NCBI GenBank assembly: GCA_016786615.1
Contig: JAEUVX010000009.1
Coordinates: forward strand, 62,001 to 126,000
DNA length: 64,000 bases
Reading direction: 5' to 3'
Source of the DNA: Flavipsychrobacter sp.
GTDB taxonomy: Bacteria; Bacteroidota; Bacteroidia; Chitinophagales; Chitinophagaceae
Part shown: positions 51,446 through 61,003 of the stretch, piece after piece
Layout: each line of letters starts with the position of its first letter
Numbering within the stretch: position 1 is the first letter of the stretch
Program-made: the position numbers and the translations under genes
The notes under the pieces: generated by a model
Seen by the model: only the letters and a program-made list of their open reading frames with translations
The model's database searches: none
What the model was told of the DNA's origin: nothing

Positions 51446-52029
51446 TGAGCACCGGGGGCTGCGGGTGTCAGTATCTCCTTCCATGCCGGCGTAAAAGTCT
51501 TCATGTAATCTTCGTACTTGGTATTTTTATAAACGCCTTCTCCCAAAAATTTAAGTATGCCTTCCATTTCGGGTACCGGATGATAACCGGGTATTGGTGC
51601 AGGGTTTTGAAAATTTTCTTCCATGAATATGCTTGTAGGATAAGACATTTGTCCGCCCATCAGTTGCACTGCCAGTCCGTTGGCTTTGTACTCGGGCATA
51701 AAGCCCCATTTCTTACCTGCAAATGCAAAACTATCCTGCCTCTCCGCATCAAACTTGATAGCGTAGTATTTAGTATTAATGTACTTGATAACCTCAGGGT
51801 GTGAGAATACTTTTTTGTCTAAGACTTTGCACCATCCGCACCACTCTGTATAAACATCAATCCATACTTTGCGTGGTTCTTTCTGCATTCGTTTTTCAGC
51901 CTCGTCAAAACTTATCCAATCTATTTCGTTTTTCTTTGGTGTCTTTTCCGTCTTCTTGTTTTTATCGGTAGCCATTGCCACGTTGCCAGCCGTCATCAAC
52001 ACGATAAATAGTAACAATATACGTTTCAT
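51442..52029 (-). CDS. Exported thioredoxin-like protein (DUF255 type)
   Basis: This 195-residue protein has a signal peptide (1-20, NVAMA|T) and a Lys-rich linker, then a thioredoxin-fold domain with the redox motif WCGWCK (residues ~66-71) in WIDVYTEWCGWCKVLDKK. The C-terminal extension, YKNTKYEDYMKTF and a short Ala/Pro end, is common in this group. It probably helps thiol-disulfide exchange or protein repair in the periplasm. Confidence 0.88.
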   Translation of the reverse strand: MKRILLLFIVLMTAGNVAMATDKNKKTEKTPKKNEIDWISFDEAEKRMQKEPRKVWIDVYTEWCGWCKVLDKKVFSHPEVIKYINTKYYAIKFDAERQDSFAFAGKKWGFMPEYKANGLAVQLMGGQMSYPTSIFMEENFQNPAPIPGYHPVPEMEGILKFLGEGVYKNTKYEDYMKTFTPAWKEILTPAAPGAH

Positions 52030-52071
52030 TACATGCTATTTTAAGAAAGCTAATTTACGACTAATTCTAGG

Positions 52072-52079
52072 TAGCTTTG
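52072..52079 (+). promoter_or_regulatory. -7 element for ubiX
   Basis: TAGCTTTG matches TAnnTTTG 36 bp before ATG 52116. No clear -33 TTG. Confidence 0.5.
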
Positions 52080-52115
52080 TTAATATCTTGTGATAATTAT
52101 ATATAAAGACATTAT

Positions 52116-52670
52116 ATGAAAATAGCGGTGGCTATAACGGGTGCAAGTGGTTCGGTATATGCAAAAGTTTTGCTCGATAGCCTGATGCATTTACAACAAC
52201 AGGTTAAAGAAACAGGGGTAGTATGGAGTGATAATGCACGTACTGTATGGCAACATGAATTGGGTAACGAAGATTATAATAACTATCCGTTTAAGATTTG
52301 GAATAAAAATGATTTCATGGCGCCGTTTGCATCGGGCAGCGCAGGGTATGATGCACTCATCATCTGCCCGTGTAGTATGGGTACGGCTGGGCGTATAGCA
52401 GGCGGCATCAGCAACGACCTGATAACACGCGCAGCAGATGTGATGCTGAAAGAACGCAGGAAGCTGATATGCGTAGTGCGCGAAACACCGTACAATCTCG
52501 TACACCTGCGCAACATGACAACGATAACGGAAGCAGGTGGTATCATTTGCCCGGCTACACCATCGTTTTACAGCAAACCGCAAAGCATAGAAGAAGTGGC
52601 GTACACAGTGATACACCGTGTGCTGCAGCTGGCCGGTATAAATGCAGACGGATATCGCTGGGGTAGTTAG
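52116..52670 (+). CDS. ubiX: UbiX-type flavin prenyltransferase
   Basis: This 184-residue flavoprotein makes prenylated FMN, the cofactor of UbiD-type decarboxylases. The N-terminal AITGASGSVYA binds the FMN phosphate, PCSMGTAGRIAGGISNDLITRAADV and RETPYNLVHL(R)NM are the family blocks, and length is standard. No ubiD lies nearby. The following gene starts 48 bp later. Confidence 0.92.
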   Translation: MKIAVAITGASGSVYAKVLLDSLMHLQQQVKETGVVWSDNARTVWQHELGNEDYNNYPFKIWNKNDFMAPFASGSAGYDALIICPCSMGTAGRIAGGISNDLITRAADVMLKERRKLICVVRETPYNLVHLRNMTTITEAGGIICPATPSFYSKPQSIEEVAYTVIHRVLQLAGINADGYRWGS

Positions 52671-52718
52671 TTGATTTGTTGAATAGTTGATTAGTTTTAA
52701 TAAGATTTTACATTATAA

Positions 52719-53489
52719 ATGGAATACGCTAAATCGTTAGCACGCTTACGGACTATTATGGATGAACTCAGGGAGAATTGCCCCTGGGATAAGAAGCAGA
52801 CTATACAGAGCCTGCGCCCGCAAACTATTGAAGAAACCTACGAACTGGCAGATGCTATTGCCGAAGAAGACTGGCAAGGGCTGAAAGAAGAGTTGGGTGA
52901 TTTGCTGCTGCACATCGTCTTCTACAGCAAAATAGGTGCAGAGCGTGGCGAGTTTACGCTGGATGATGTGATAGAAGGTGTGTGTAACAAATTGGTGAGC
53001 CGCCACCCGCATATATATAGCAGCGTTGTTGTAAATGACGAAGAAGAAGTAAAACAAAACTGGGAGAAGCTGAAACTGAAGGAAGGCAAAAAATCTATCC
53101 TCAGCGGGCTGCCGCAATCTATACCTGCTATCATGAAAGCGCTGCAATTGCAAAACAAAACAAAGCAGGTAGGTTTTGAGTGGGACCATATAGACCAGGT
53201 GAAGGAAAAAGTAGATGAAGAAATAGGCGAACTGTACGAAGCAGTAGCTGAAGGTGTACAGGAAAAAATAGAAGAAGAGTTTGGCGATGTATTGTTTGCA
53301 TTGGTAAACTATGCGCGCTTTGCGAAGGTGGACCCCGAGATGGCATTGGAAAAAACGAATAAAAAATTCATCCGCCGCTTTCAGCAAATAGAAGCAATGG
53401 CTGCTGAAGAAGGCAAGCTGCTGCACGACATGACACTGGCAGAGATGGATGCATTGTGGAACCAGGTAAAAGCAATGGAAAGACAATAA
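52719..53489 (+). CDS. mazG: Nucleoside triphosphate pyrophosphohydrolase MazG
   Basis: This 256-residue protein has two MazG domains: LRENCPWDKKQTIQSLRPQTIEETYEL near the start with EELGDLLLHI (the ExxD Mg2+ motif), and a second EEFGDVLFALVNYARF. It removes non-canonical or stress NTPs. The next gene starts one base after the stop, indicating an operon with the sensor kinase. Confidence 0.95.
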   Translation: MEYAKSLARLRTIMDELRENCPWDKKQTIQSLRPQTIEETYELADAIAEEDWQGLKEELGDLLLHIVFYSKIGAERGEFTLDDVIEGVCNKLVSRHPHIYSSVVVNDEEEVKQNWEKLKLKEGKKSILSGLPQSIPAIMKALQLQNKTKQVGFEWDHIDQVKEKVDEEIGELYEAVAEGVQEKIEEEFGDVLFALVNYARFAKVDPEMALEKTNKKFIRRFQQIEAMAAEEGKLLHDMTLAEMDALWNQVKAMERQ

Positions 53490-53490
53490 A

Positions 53491-56400
53491 GTGTTCAGGC
53501 GTTATCCATACTGGGGTTGGCTGATAACAGGCATAGCACTATGGTGCTTTGCAGGTATCCGGTATTACAACCATAGCAAGGAAATAGCACCTGCAGGCAT
53601 GGCATATTCAATACAGGAAGACCTGCAAACAAAAGAAAAGCAGTTCTCTCAGTTGCTGAATGATGTTGCATTAATTGACAGGTTGTTTAAAGACTCGCTG
53701 ACAAACGATGATATTGCCAAACTGATAAAACAGCCCTACTACCTCTATGCCTATAAAAATGATACGCTATCTTTCTGGAATACGAATAAAATATTAGCTG
53801 ACTGCATCAGCACCAATGGCAATGAGAAAGAACGCCTGCTTTATAACGAGAAAGGGGTATTCATCATAAAATGTCACAGGATAAAAAACAATGGCAAACA
53901 CCTCACAGCCCTGTTCCCGGTGATGTATCAATATCCTTTTGAGAATAAATACCTTGCTACAGAATTTGCAGCGGGTAATTACATACCTGCCACCACAAGG
54001 ATACATAGTACAGCAATTAAGGGTGGCTATTCTATAAAAGGTATAGATGGCAGCGAGTTGTTTTATGTGAAGTTTAATACCGCAAACCTGCCGCAATGGA
54101 TACCCGATATACCGATGCTGATGTTGCTGATAGCGGCATTGCTCACTACTATTGCATGGCTGCAGCTGCTGAGTATCAATATCTCCAGAAAGCGTTCCAA
54201 TATACTTGGCCTTATTGTAACTGTTATTGTTATAATCGGGGTGAGATTCCTGACATATATATACGGCTTCCCTTTTAACCTCGATAACCTTCCCATATTC
54301 TCTCCGCTGATATATGCAACCAGTACACTACACCCTTCGTTAGGAGACCTGTTGCTGAACTCTCTTTGTTTCCTTTGGATAATAGCATACATCATCGGCA
54401 ATATTGAAATTGATGATATAGATTTCGGTGGATTTAATAAACCAATACGCTACACATCAGCTATCATACTCAGCCTCGTCATCATCACATTCGCATTTAC
54501 GTTTATCAACATGATAAACAGCCTGGTGGTTGACTCTGCGATTTCTTTTGATGTGAGTAATTTCTACAGTATCAATAAGTTCACTATTTATGGGCTTATT
54601 ACCATCGGTATTATCACCATCAGTTGTTGTTTGCTGATATATTTTCTGAACCTCGTTTTCAGAAGACTGATTTCAAAGCAAGGCATAAAGTACCTGTTAA
54701 TAGGCGCAACTGGCATTGTTGTTATTATACTGAGTGATGTGACAAGGACGGGCAACCTCTCCTATTTTTTACTTGGATGGTTGTTATTATTCATCATGCT
54801 GCTGGATATTAAGAGCCTTGCATATACCAATGATGTGCTGGCTCCGCACATGATATTCTGGGCATTTTTTGTTTGTCTGTTTTGCACAGCAGTACTTCAA
54901 TACTTCAACGATATTAAAGAAAAAGAAAGCAGACAGCGTTTTGCAGACGCCGTTGCCCAGCAAAGAGATTATCCGCTGGAAGATTTTTTATTCAGAAACC
55001 TTTCTGAAACCATACAGAACGACCACACGTTGCTTGCATTCTTGCAAAGCCCTACTAATGAAGGCAGGAAACAACTGAATGAACGATTCGAAATGTTGTA
55101 CTTCGGTTCGCAACTGAATAAATACCAATCGCAGATATTGCTGTATGACAATGCCGGAAGAAGCTTATATAATAACGATACGCTGAGCTTTGCATCTGTA
55201 AAAAAACAAAAACTCAACGCCGAGCCAACTACAGACAGCAACCTGTATTACAAAGAGTATGCACAGGACGGGCACTATTATCTTGGCAATATCACTTTGC
55301 ATGATAAAGACAGCAATATTGCCGGTTACATGTTTCTTGACCTTACAGTAAAAGAATCGACAGGCGAAACTGTTTATCCGGAACTGCTGCAGCCACGCAC
55401 ACTGAAAACAAATCTCGACAATGCTAATTATTCTTATGCAGTATATGCCAATAACAAACTGCTGACACAAACAAATGATTATACATTCCCGATATTTTAT
55501 AATGAGAAAATTCCGGGCGATTACAAATTTGTAACCAGGAATAATAAAAGTGAGCTATGGTACAAGGCCGATAGCAACAAAGTAGTAGTAGTAGTACATA
55601 ATCAGAAATTGTGGCTGGAGAGCATTACACTGTTTTCTTACTTATTCGGCATACAGGTATTGGTGGCCATACTGATTGTAATCTACAAATCAACCATCTC
55701 ATATCTTGCAAAACCAAAACGCAACGCCAAGCTTATCAACTTTACCCTGCGCCGCAGGATACATTTTTCGATGCTGAGTATTGTATTGATTTCATTCCTG
55801 ATAATAGGAATGGTAACGATTGTATATTTCACCTTTCAATACAAACAAAACACACGCGAAAAGTTATTGAGTGTAATGCAGGTAGTAGACCGTTCTGTAA
55901 CACAATACCTTGACAGGGAAAATGCCATGTCAGACCCGCTGGCTTTCAACCGCATTACCAACACTTCAAATTTTAAATACTTCATCACCAATCTTGCAAA
56001 CGCCCAAAAAACAGATATTAACGTATTCAACGCAAGCGGGATATTAAATGTAACATCGCAGGATAATATTTATGATCGTGCTTTGCTGGCAAGAATCATG
56101 CGGCAGGATGCATACCACGCGTTGTCGTTCAATAAAGAATCGCTGCTGATGCAGGATGAAAATATCGGCAAGTTATCGCACCTGAGTTGTTATGTACCTG
56201 TACGCGACGAGGCAGGTGTGATTATGGGCTATATCAATATACCATATTTCGCTTCGCAAAAAGAGCTGAGTTACCAGATATCTAATATACTGGTAGCGTT
56301 GATAAACCTGTACGCATTCGTATTCCTGCTGTCGGGTATGATAACGGTATTTATTACAAGGTGGATAACACGCAGTTTCAATATTGTGATAGAACGATTT

Positions 56401-57207
56401 GAAAAACTGAACCTCAGCGAAAACGAACTGATAGAATGGCCTTATGAAGATGAGATAGGGTTGCTGGTTCAGGAATATAATAAGATGGTGAAGAAGGTGG
56501 AAGAGAATGCCATTATGATGGCGCAAAATGAAAGGGAAACAGCCTGGCGCGAAATGGCTAAGCAGGTAGCACATGAAATCAAAAACCCGCTGACACCTAT
56601 GAAACTGAACATTCAGTACCTGCAACAGGCGCTGAAGAATAATTATGAAAATGTAAGAGAGCTTACCGTCAAAGTATCCGAATCGCTGATAGAACAGATA
56701 GATAACCTTTCATACATCGCATCAGAGTTTTCGAATTTTGCAAAGATGCCGGAAGCGATGCCGGAGCATATTGAAATAAACGACCTGATAGAAAAAGTAG
56801 CAGAACTATACCTGAATGAAAGTGAAGTACGGGTAGAGATTGTAAAATCTGCTAACCCTATTAATATATATGCAGACCGCAGCCAGTTGCTGCGTGTATT
56901 TACCAACCTGCTGCAAAATGCAGTACAATCAATACCTGAAGACAGGGAAGGCATGGTGAGTATCGGTATAAAACCACAAGGCCATGATGTAGTGATTGCA
57001 TTTTCGGACAATGGTACGGGTATAGATGCAGAAATTGTAGATAAAATATTCCAACCATATTTTACAACCAAGACATCGGGCACCGGGCTGGGGCTTGCTA
57101 TGACAAGAAAGATTATAGAATTCTGGAAAGGTAAAATATGGTTTGATACAACGGAAGGTAAAGGAACTACATTCTATATCAAGATGCCGATAGTTGACGA
57201 GGCATAA
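53491..57207 (+). CDS. Large NtrY-like sensor histidine kinase
   Basis: This 1238-residue membrane kinase has a first helix at ~8-20, an extracytoplasmic domain, then a block of about eight helices (~205-475). A second extracytoplasmic region leads to helices near residue 713-735 and 761-782 and a dCache/PAS-like domain. A last helix (~933-955) is followed by HAMP, the HisKA box VAHEIKNPLTPMKL (His1028) and an HATPase with N-box NLLQNAVQSIP, DNGTGI and GTGLGLAMTRKI. The C-terminal third looks like NtrY. The start is GTG 53491, one base after mazG. The NtrC-like regulator at 34-35 kb is a possible partner, but it is far away. Confidence 0.88.
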   Translation: MFRRYPYWGWLITGIALWCFAGIRYYNHSKEIAPAGMAYSIQEDLQTKEKQFSQLLNDVALIDRLFKDSLTNDDIAKLIKQPYYLYAYKNDTLSFWNTNKILADCISTNGNEKERLLYNEKGVFIIKCHRIKNNGKHLTALFPVMYQYPFENKYLATEFAAGNYIPATTRIHSTAIKGGYSIKGIDGSELFYVKFNTANLPQWIPDIPMLMLLIAALLTTIAWLQLLSINISRKRSNILGLIVTVIVIIGVRFLTYIYGFPFNLDNLPIFSPLIYATSTLHPSLGDLLLNSLCFLWIIAYIIGNIEIDDIDFGGFNKPIRYTSAIILSLVIITFAFTFINMINSLVVDSAISFDVSNFYSINKFTIYGLITIGIITISCCLLIYFLNLVFRRLISKQGIKYLLIGATGIVVIILSDVTRTGNLSYFLLGWLLLFIMLLDIKSLAYTNDVLAPHMIFWAFFVCLFCTAVLQYFNDIKEKESRQRFADAVAQQRDYPLEDFLFRNLSETIQNDHTLLAFLQSPTNEGRKQLNERFEMLYFGSQLNKYQSQILLYDNAGRSLYNNDTLSFASVKKQKLNAEPTTDSNLYYKEYAQDGHYYLGNITLHDKDSNIAGYMFLDLTVKESTGETVYPELLQPRTLKTNLDNANYSYAVYANNKLLTQTNDYTFPIFYNEKIPGDYKFVTRNNKSELWYKADSNKVVVVVHNQKLWLESITLFSYLFGIQVLVAILIVIYKSTISYLAKPKRNAKLINFTLRRRIHFSMLSIVLISFLIIGMVTIVYFTFQYKQNTREKLLSVMQVVDRSVTQYLDRENAMSDPLAFNRITNTSNFKYFITNLANAQKTDINVFNASGILNVTSQDNIYDRALLARIMRQDAYHALSFNKESLLMQDENIGKLSHLSCYVPVRDEAGVIMGYINIPYFASQKELSYQISNILVALINLYAFVFLLSGMITVFITRWITRSFNIVIERFEKLNLSENELIEWPYEDEIGLLVQEYNKMVKKVEENAIMMAQNERETAWREMAKQVAHEIKNPLTPMKLNIQYLQQALKNNYENVRELTVKVSESLIEQIDNLSYIASEFSNFAKMPEAMPEHIEINDLIEKVAELYLNESEVRVEIVKSANPINIYADRSQLLRVFTNLLQNAVQSIPEDREGMVSIGIKPQGHDVVIAFSDNGTGIDAEIVDKIFQPYFTTKTSGTGLGLAMTRKIIEFWKGKIWFDTTEGKGTTFYIKMPIVDEA

Positions 57208-58221
57208 TTACCAAACCTGCACTTCGCGTTCCAACTCAATATGAAATTTGTCGTGGACAGTTTTTACGATATTATCGGATAAGTCCCATACAGCACCACC
57301 GGTAGCACTGCCATAGTTTACCAATACCAATGCCTGCTTTTCGTGTACACCCGTATCGCCCGCACGGAAGCCCTTCCAGCCACATTGTTCTATCAGCCAG
57401 CCGGCAGGTACTTTTACCATTGTATCGCTGACAGGATAAGAAGGTATATCGTGGAACGATGCTTTCAGGTTATCATACTGCTCTAAAGAGATTGTCGGAT
57501 TTTTGAAGAAGCTGCCTGCGTTGCCAATCTCTCGTGGGTTGGGCAACTTACTGCTGCGGATAGCAATAACAGCATCAGCAATGGCAGCAATAGATACTTC
57601 CTCAATATCCATCTTTTTAAGCTCCTGCTCTATGGCACCGTAAGACGTATTGAATTCAGGTGTTTTATTGAGCCTGAAAGTAACTGAGGTGATAAATACC
57701 TTGTCTTTCAATTGGTGCTTGAAAATACTATCACGATACCCGAATGCACACTCACTGTTATAATACGGTACTTCCCGTTTCATTTCCCAATGCCATGCAG
57801 TAACATGGTCTATCACATTTTTTACCTCTACACCGTAAGCCCCTATATTTTGTATGGGCGCTGCACCTACCGTACCGGGTATCAGTGCAAGGTTTTCTAC
57901 ACCAGCCCAATTATTGGCAATGGCATACATCACAAAATCGTGCCACACCTCGCCTGCACCTGCAGTTACCCATACATAGTCATCATCTTCTTTTACCTTC
58001 TCAATGCCTTTTATCCTGTTGTGCAGTACAATACCATGCAGCGATTGGGTAAGCAATACATTGCTGCCACCACCCAATATAAAACGCTTTGCAGGCAATG
58101 ATGCATCAGCAGCAATTGCTGCCAGTTGTGTAGGGTTTGTTATCTCTGTATAATAATCGGTATGAACATCCATACCGAATGTATTGAAAGGCTTGAGCGA
58201 AATGTCTTGCAGTATTTGCAT
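57208..58221 (-). CDS. murB: UDP-N-acetylenolpyruvoylglucosamine reductase
   Basis: This 337-residue FAD enzyme completes UDP-MurNAc synthesis for peptidoglycan. The FAD-binding segment includes GGGSNVLLT, then GAAPIQNIGAYGVEV; the catalytic Ser lies in NAGSFFKNP. Length and the YxxS loop region fit type I MurB. ATG 58221 is preferred over GTG 58227, since the latter lies inside a -7 element. It is directly adjacent to the convergent kinase stop (no gap). Confidence 0.94.
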   Translation of the reverse strand: MQILQDISLKPFNTFGMDVHTDYYTEITNPTQLAAIAADASLPAKRFILGGGSNVLLTQSLHGIVLHNRIKGIEKVKEDDDYVWVTAGAGEVWHDFVMYAIANNWAGVENLALIPGTVGAAPIQNIGAYGVEVKNVIDHVTAWHWEMKREVPYYNSECAFGYRDSIFKHQLKDKVFITSVTFRLNKTPEFNTSYGAIEQELKKMDIEEVSIAAIADAVIAIRSSKLPNPREIGNAGSFFKNPTISLEQYDNLKASFHDIPSYPVSDTMVKVPAGWLIEQCGWKGFRAGDTGVHEKQALVLVNYGSATGGAVWDLSDNIVKTVHDKFHIELEREVQVW

Positions 58222-58226
58222 CGGCA

Positions 58227-58260
58227 CAAAAATAGAATGCTAAACGGACTTCTTTTCAAA
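58227..58260 (-). promoter_or_regulatory. Promoter of murB inside the epimerase 3' end
   Basis: Minus-strand TTTG (58260-58257), a 22-bp spacer and TATTTTTG (58234-58227) lie 5 bp before the murB ATG at 58221, within the last codons of the upstream epimerase gene. A leaderless transcript is implied. Confidence 0.65.
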
Positions 58261-59277
58261 TTTCTCTCCCCGAAAACGGATACCCAAGCCGGGAGCATTG
58301 CTGATGCGTATCACGCCATTATCATACAGCAACCCATCGGCCACATCTTCCTTCAGCAGCAGCGGGCCATCAGCATCTACTTCGTCCAGCAATGGCAGCA
58401 GGTGTGCTATTGCCGCACTACCAATGGTATTTTCGTTCATAGAGCCTATCATCACTTTCATACCCAGTTTGCGGCCTTCGGTTATCATACGCAGTGCAGG
58501 TGTAATGCCCCCGCATTTGGTGAGTTTTATGTTGATGCCGTCAAAAGCACCCGCACACTTTGCGACATCCTCCTCTTCTACACAGCTTTCATCTGCAAAC
58601 AGTGGTAGCGGGCTAATGGCTTTCAGTTCTTTCATTTCTTCCCATGCTGTTTTGGAAAGGGGCTGCTCTACCATATCTACACCAAGCGCTTGCAAATCAG
58701 GCAATATGCGTTTGGCATCATCCAGCGAAAATGCCTCATTGGCATCTACCCTGAAGCGTGCATCGCTGGAAGCGCGCAAGGCACGTACCAAATCCACATC
58801 ATCGGGCGAGCGCATTTTTATCTTATATATAGGCCAGGGATGTGCCTGCATTTTGGCAATCATATTTTCGGCAGTATCTACACCAAGCGTATAGTCAGTA
58901 AGTGGCGCTTTCCAGGGAAGTCGCAATAATTGATATAATGGCTGACGACGCAATTGTGCAAACAAATCCCAACCTGCAATATCCAATGCGGCAATCAGGA
59001 AGTTGTGCCCCGGCATCAGGTGGTGCAGAAAATGCCAGAAACGTTGCGGGTCTGTCAGTGCATAACGCTCTATTTCCCTGCGTTTTTCCTCAAGTACTGC
59101 TGCCATGCTGTCAACCGATACATCATAATAATGTATAGCAGGTGCCTCTCCATGTCCGCGCAACTGCCCGAGCCCTAATTGTACCACCAAAGTGGGCTGG
59201 TGTGTCTTTGTACCTTTATTGGTCGTAAACGGGTATTGGAAAGCCAGTTCGAACGGATATGAACGCAATTGCAACAT
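58240..59277 (-). CDS. L-Ala-D/L-Glu (dipeptide) epimerase, enolase superfamily
   Basis: This 345-residue enzyme has the enolase-superfamily barrel with the Lys pair in YKIKMRS, metal ligands in VDANEAF, EQPLS and ADESC, the second catalytic Lys in IKLTKCGG, and DGPLLL near the end. The pattern fits L-Ala-D/L-Glu epimerase, which recycles cell-wall tripeptide. It is 18 bp upstream of murB, which supports a cell-wall role. It diverges from the GT39 gene with 42 bp between starts. Confidence 0.85.
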   Translation of the reverse strand: MLQLRSYPFELAFQYPFTTNKGTKTHQPTLVVQLGLGQLRGHGEAPAIHYYDVSVDSMAAVLEEKRREIERYALTDPQRFWHFLHHLMPGHNFLIAALDIAGWDLFAQLRRQPLYQLLRLPWKAPLTDYTLGVDTAENMIAKMQAHPWPIYKIKMRSPDDVDLVRALRASSDARFRVDANEAFSLDDAKRILPDLQALGVDMVEQPLSKTAWEEMKELKAISPLPLFADESCVEEEDVAKCAGAFDGINIKLTKCGGITPALRMITEGRKLGMKVMIGSMNENTIGSAAIAHLLPLLDEVDADGPLLLKEDVADGLLYDNGVIRISNAPGLGIRFRGEKFEKKSV

Positions 59278-59301
59278 TCGATAAAATTGCGACTATTTTT
59301 G
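59269..59301 (+). promoter_or_regulatory. Promoter of the GT39 gene
   Basis: TTG (59269-59271), a 22-bp spacer and TATTTTTG (59294-59301) lie 18 bp before ATG 59320. The -33 element overlaps the start of the divergent epimerase gene. Confidence 0.65.
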
Positions 59302-59319
59302 CACACGAAGAACATTGTT

Positions 59320-60957
59320 ATGCCAAAGATTCCTAAGTGGGTATTTGTACTGATTGCCATATTACATTTATCTGCCGCGCGTGTAGATATGATGGATATT
59401 GATGCTACACAATATGCGGAGATGAGCCGAGAGATGGCAGCCAGCGGTAGCTACCTGCAACTATACGACAGGGGCATCGACTACCTGGATAAACCGCCGA
59501 TGCTATTCTGGGTGAGCTCGCTGAGCATGAAGGTATTTGGTGTAAATAATTTCGGCTACAAACTGCCATCAGTATTATTTGCATTGCTGGCAATCTATTC
59601 GGTGTATCGGCTGGCGAGATTGCTGTATAACGACAATACTGCCCGTATGGCTGCACTGATACTCGGTACCTGCCAGGGTATGTTTCTGATGACCAATGAT
59701 GTGCGTACCGATACTATACTGATGAGCTGTGTAATAACATCGCTGTGGATGATAAAAGAAGCGGAGATACAACGCAAGTGGTATTGGGTGCTGGGTGGCA
59801 CTGCTGCTATTGCTGCAGGTATGATGACCAAAGGGCCTATTGCATTGCTTGTACCCATGTTTTGTTTTGGCAGCGATTGGGTATTGAAACGTAAATGGAA
59901 ACAAATCTTCAGTCCGTACCATCTGGTAGATGCTGCACTCATTGCCATCTTCCTGATACCGATGAGTATAGGTCTGTATCAGCAGTTTGATATGCACCCT
60001 GAGAAAACAGTGAATGGTTTGCAAAACGTGAGTGGATTGCGATTCTTCTACTGGTCGCAAAGCTTCGGGCGGATAACAGGCGAAAGCCCGTGGGATAACG
60101 GTGCGCCTTTCGAGTTTTTGTTTGTAGGTATGTTCTGGGCCTTCCTGCCGTGGATGTTTTTATTTGTACCTGCATTGGTAATGCGACTGGTAGAGGTGGT
60201 GAAACAAAAATTCAAGCTGCAACCACAGCAGGAGTTTATAACAACAGGTGGTTTTGTACTGGCGTACCTGGCACTGGGCTCTTCTAAATATCAATTGCCG
60301 CACTACATATTTGTGGTGTTTCCGCTGGCGGCTATTATGGTGGCGAAACTGATAGCAGATTTTGCGGATGGTAAATACGCAGGGCTGTTTAAAGTTATGA
60401 AGCCTTTTCAATGGGTAGCATCTGTGCTGATAATGATAGCATCATTGCTCACGCTGGTGATTGTTTTTCCTGTAGGTATTACGGGCATACTGGTATGGAT
60501 GCTGGCATTCAGCGTGTGGCTGTTTGTAGCTATGCACAAAAGAATACAGGCTAAGATGTTTTGGGTGAGTGCCACAGCAATTATGCTTGCTAACATATTT
60601 ATTACACATCACTTCTACTACAACCTGCTGAAATACCAGCTTGGCAGTACTGTTGGCAGGTATATGAAAACACATAAGATTGCAACGGACACACTCGCAT
60701 TGCATCAACTTGACCATCCACTGAATGCACTGCATTTCTATGCAGACAGGCTGATAACACTGGATACCGTTATACAGCAGGGGGGGTATGTACTGGCATC
60801 TGAGAGTGGTATAGAAGGGATTAAGCAGCAACAGCTACCCCATGACATATTGCTGGAAGGGGATTATTTTAAAGTAACAGAATTAACACCGGATTTCCTG
60901 AATGCCCGTACAAGACATAAGGCTACAGAGAAGTATTATTTTATAAGAATGAAATAA
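59320..60957 (+). CDS. ArnT/PMT-like glycosyltransferase family 39
   Basis: This 545-residue membrane protein has about 11-12 helices and the GT39/GT83 N-terminal pattern: a first helix, then MMDIDATQYAEMSREMAASGSY with an acidic loop motif, and YLDKPPMLFW. ArnT-type enzymes transfer sugars (such as L-Ara4N) from lipid carriers to lipid A or proteins outside the cytoplasm. The C-terminal ~150 residues are a soluble extracytoplasmic domain. The longer TTG 59269 frame would run over the promoter and is rejected. Confidence 0.87.
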   Translation: MPKIPKWVFVLIAILHLSAARVDMMDIDATQYAEMSREMAASGSYLQLYDRGIDYLDKPPMLFWVSSLSMKVFGVNNFGYKLPSVLFALLAIYSVYRLARLLYNDNTARMAALILGTCQGMFLMTNDVRTDTILMSCVITSLWMIKEAEIQRKWYWVLGGTAAIAAGMMTKGPIALLVPMFCFGSDWVLKRKWKQIFSPYHLVDAALIAIFLIPMSIGLYQQFDMHPEKTVNGLQNVSGLRFFYWSQSFGRITGESPWDNGAPFEFLFVGMFWAFLPWMFLFVPALVMRLVEVVKQKFKLQPQQEFITTGGFVLAYLALGSSKYQLPHYIFVVFPLAAIMVAKLIADFADGKYAGLFKVMKPFQWVASVLIMIASLLTLVIVFPVGITGILVWMLAFSVWLFVAMHKRIQAKMFWVSATAIMLANIFITHHFYYNLLKYQLGSTVGRYMKTHKIATDTLALHQLDHPLNALHFYADRLITLDTVIQQGGYVLASESGIEGIKQQQLPHDILLEGDYFKVTELTPDFLNARTRHKATEKYYFIRMK

Positions 60958-60984
60958 AATAGGCGGGTGATTCACCCGCCTATT
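60958..60984. terminator. Terminator between convergent GT39 and DUF genes
   Basis: AATAGGCGGGTG (60958-60969) and CACCCGCCTATT (60973-60984) form a 12-bp perfect stem with a 3-nt loop; the minus side runs into TTTTATTTC. Confidence 0.88.
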
Positions 60985-61003
60985 AGTTTGTTGTAAGCTG
61001 TTA

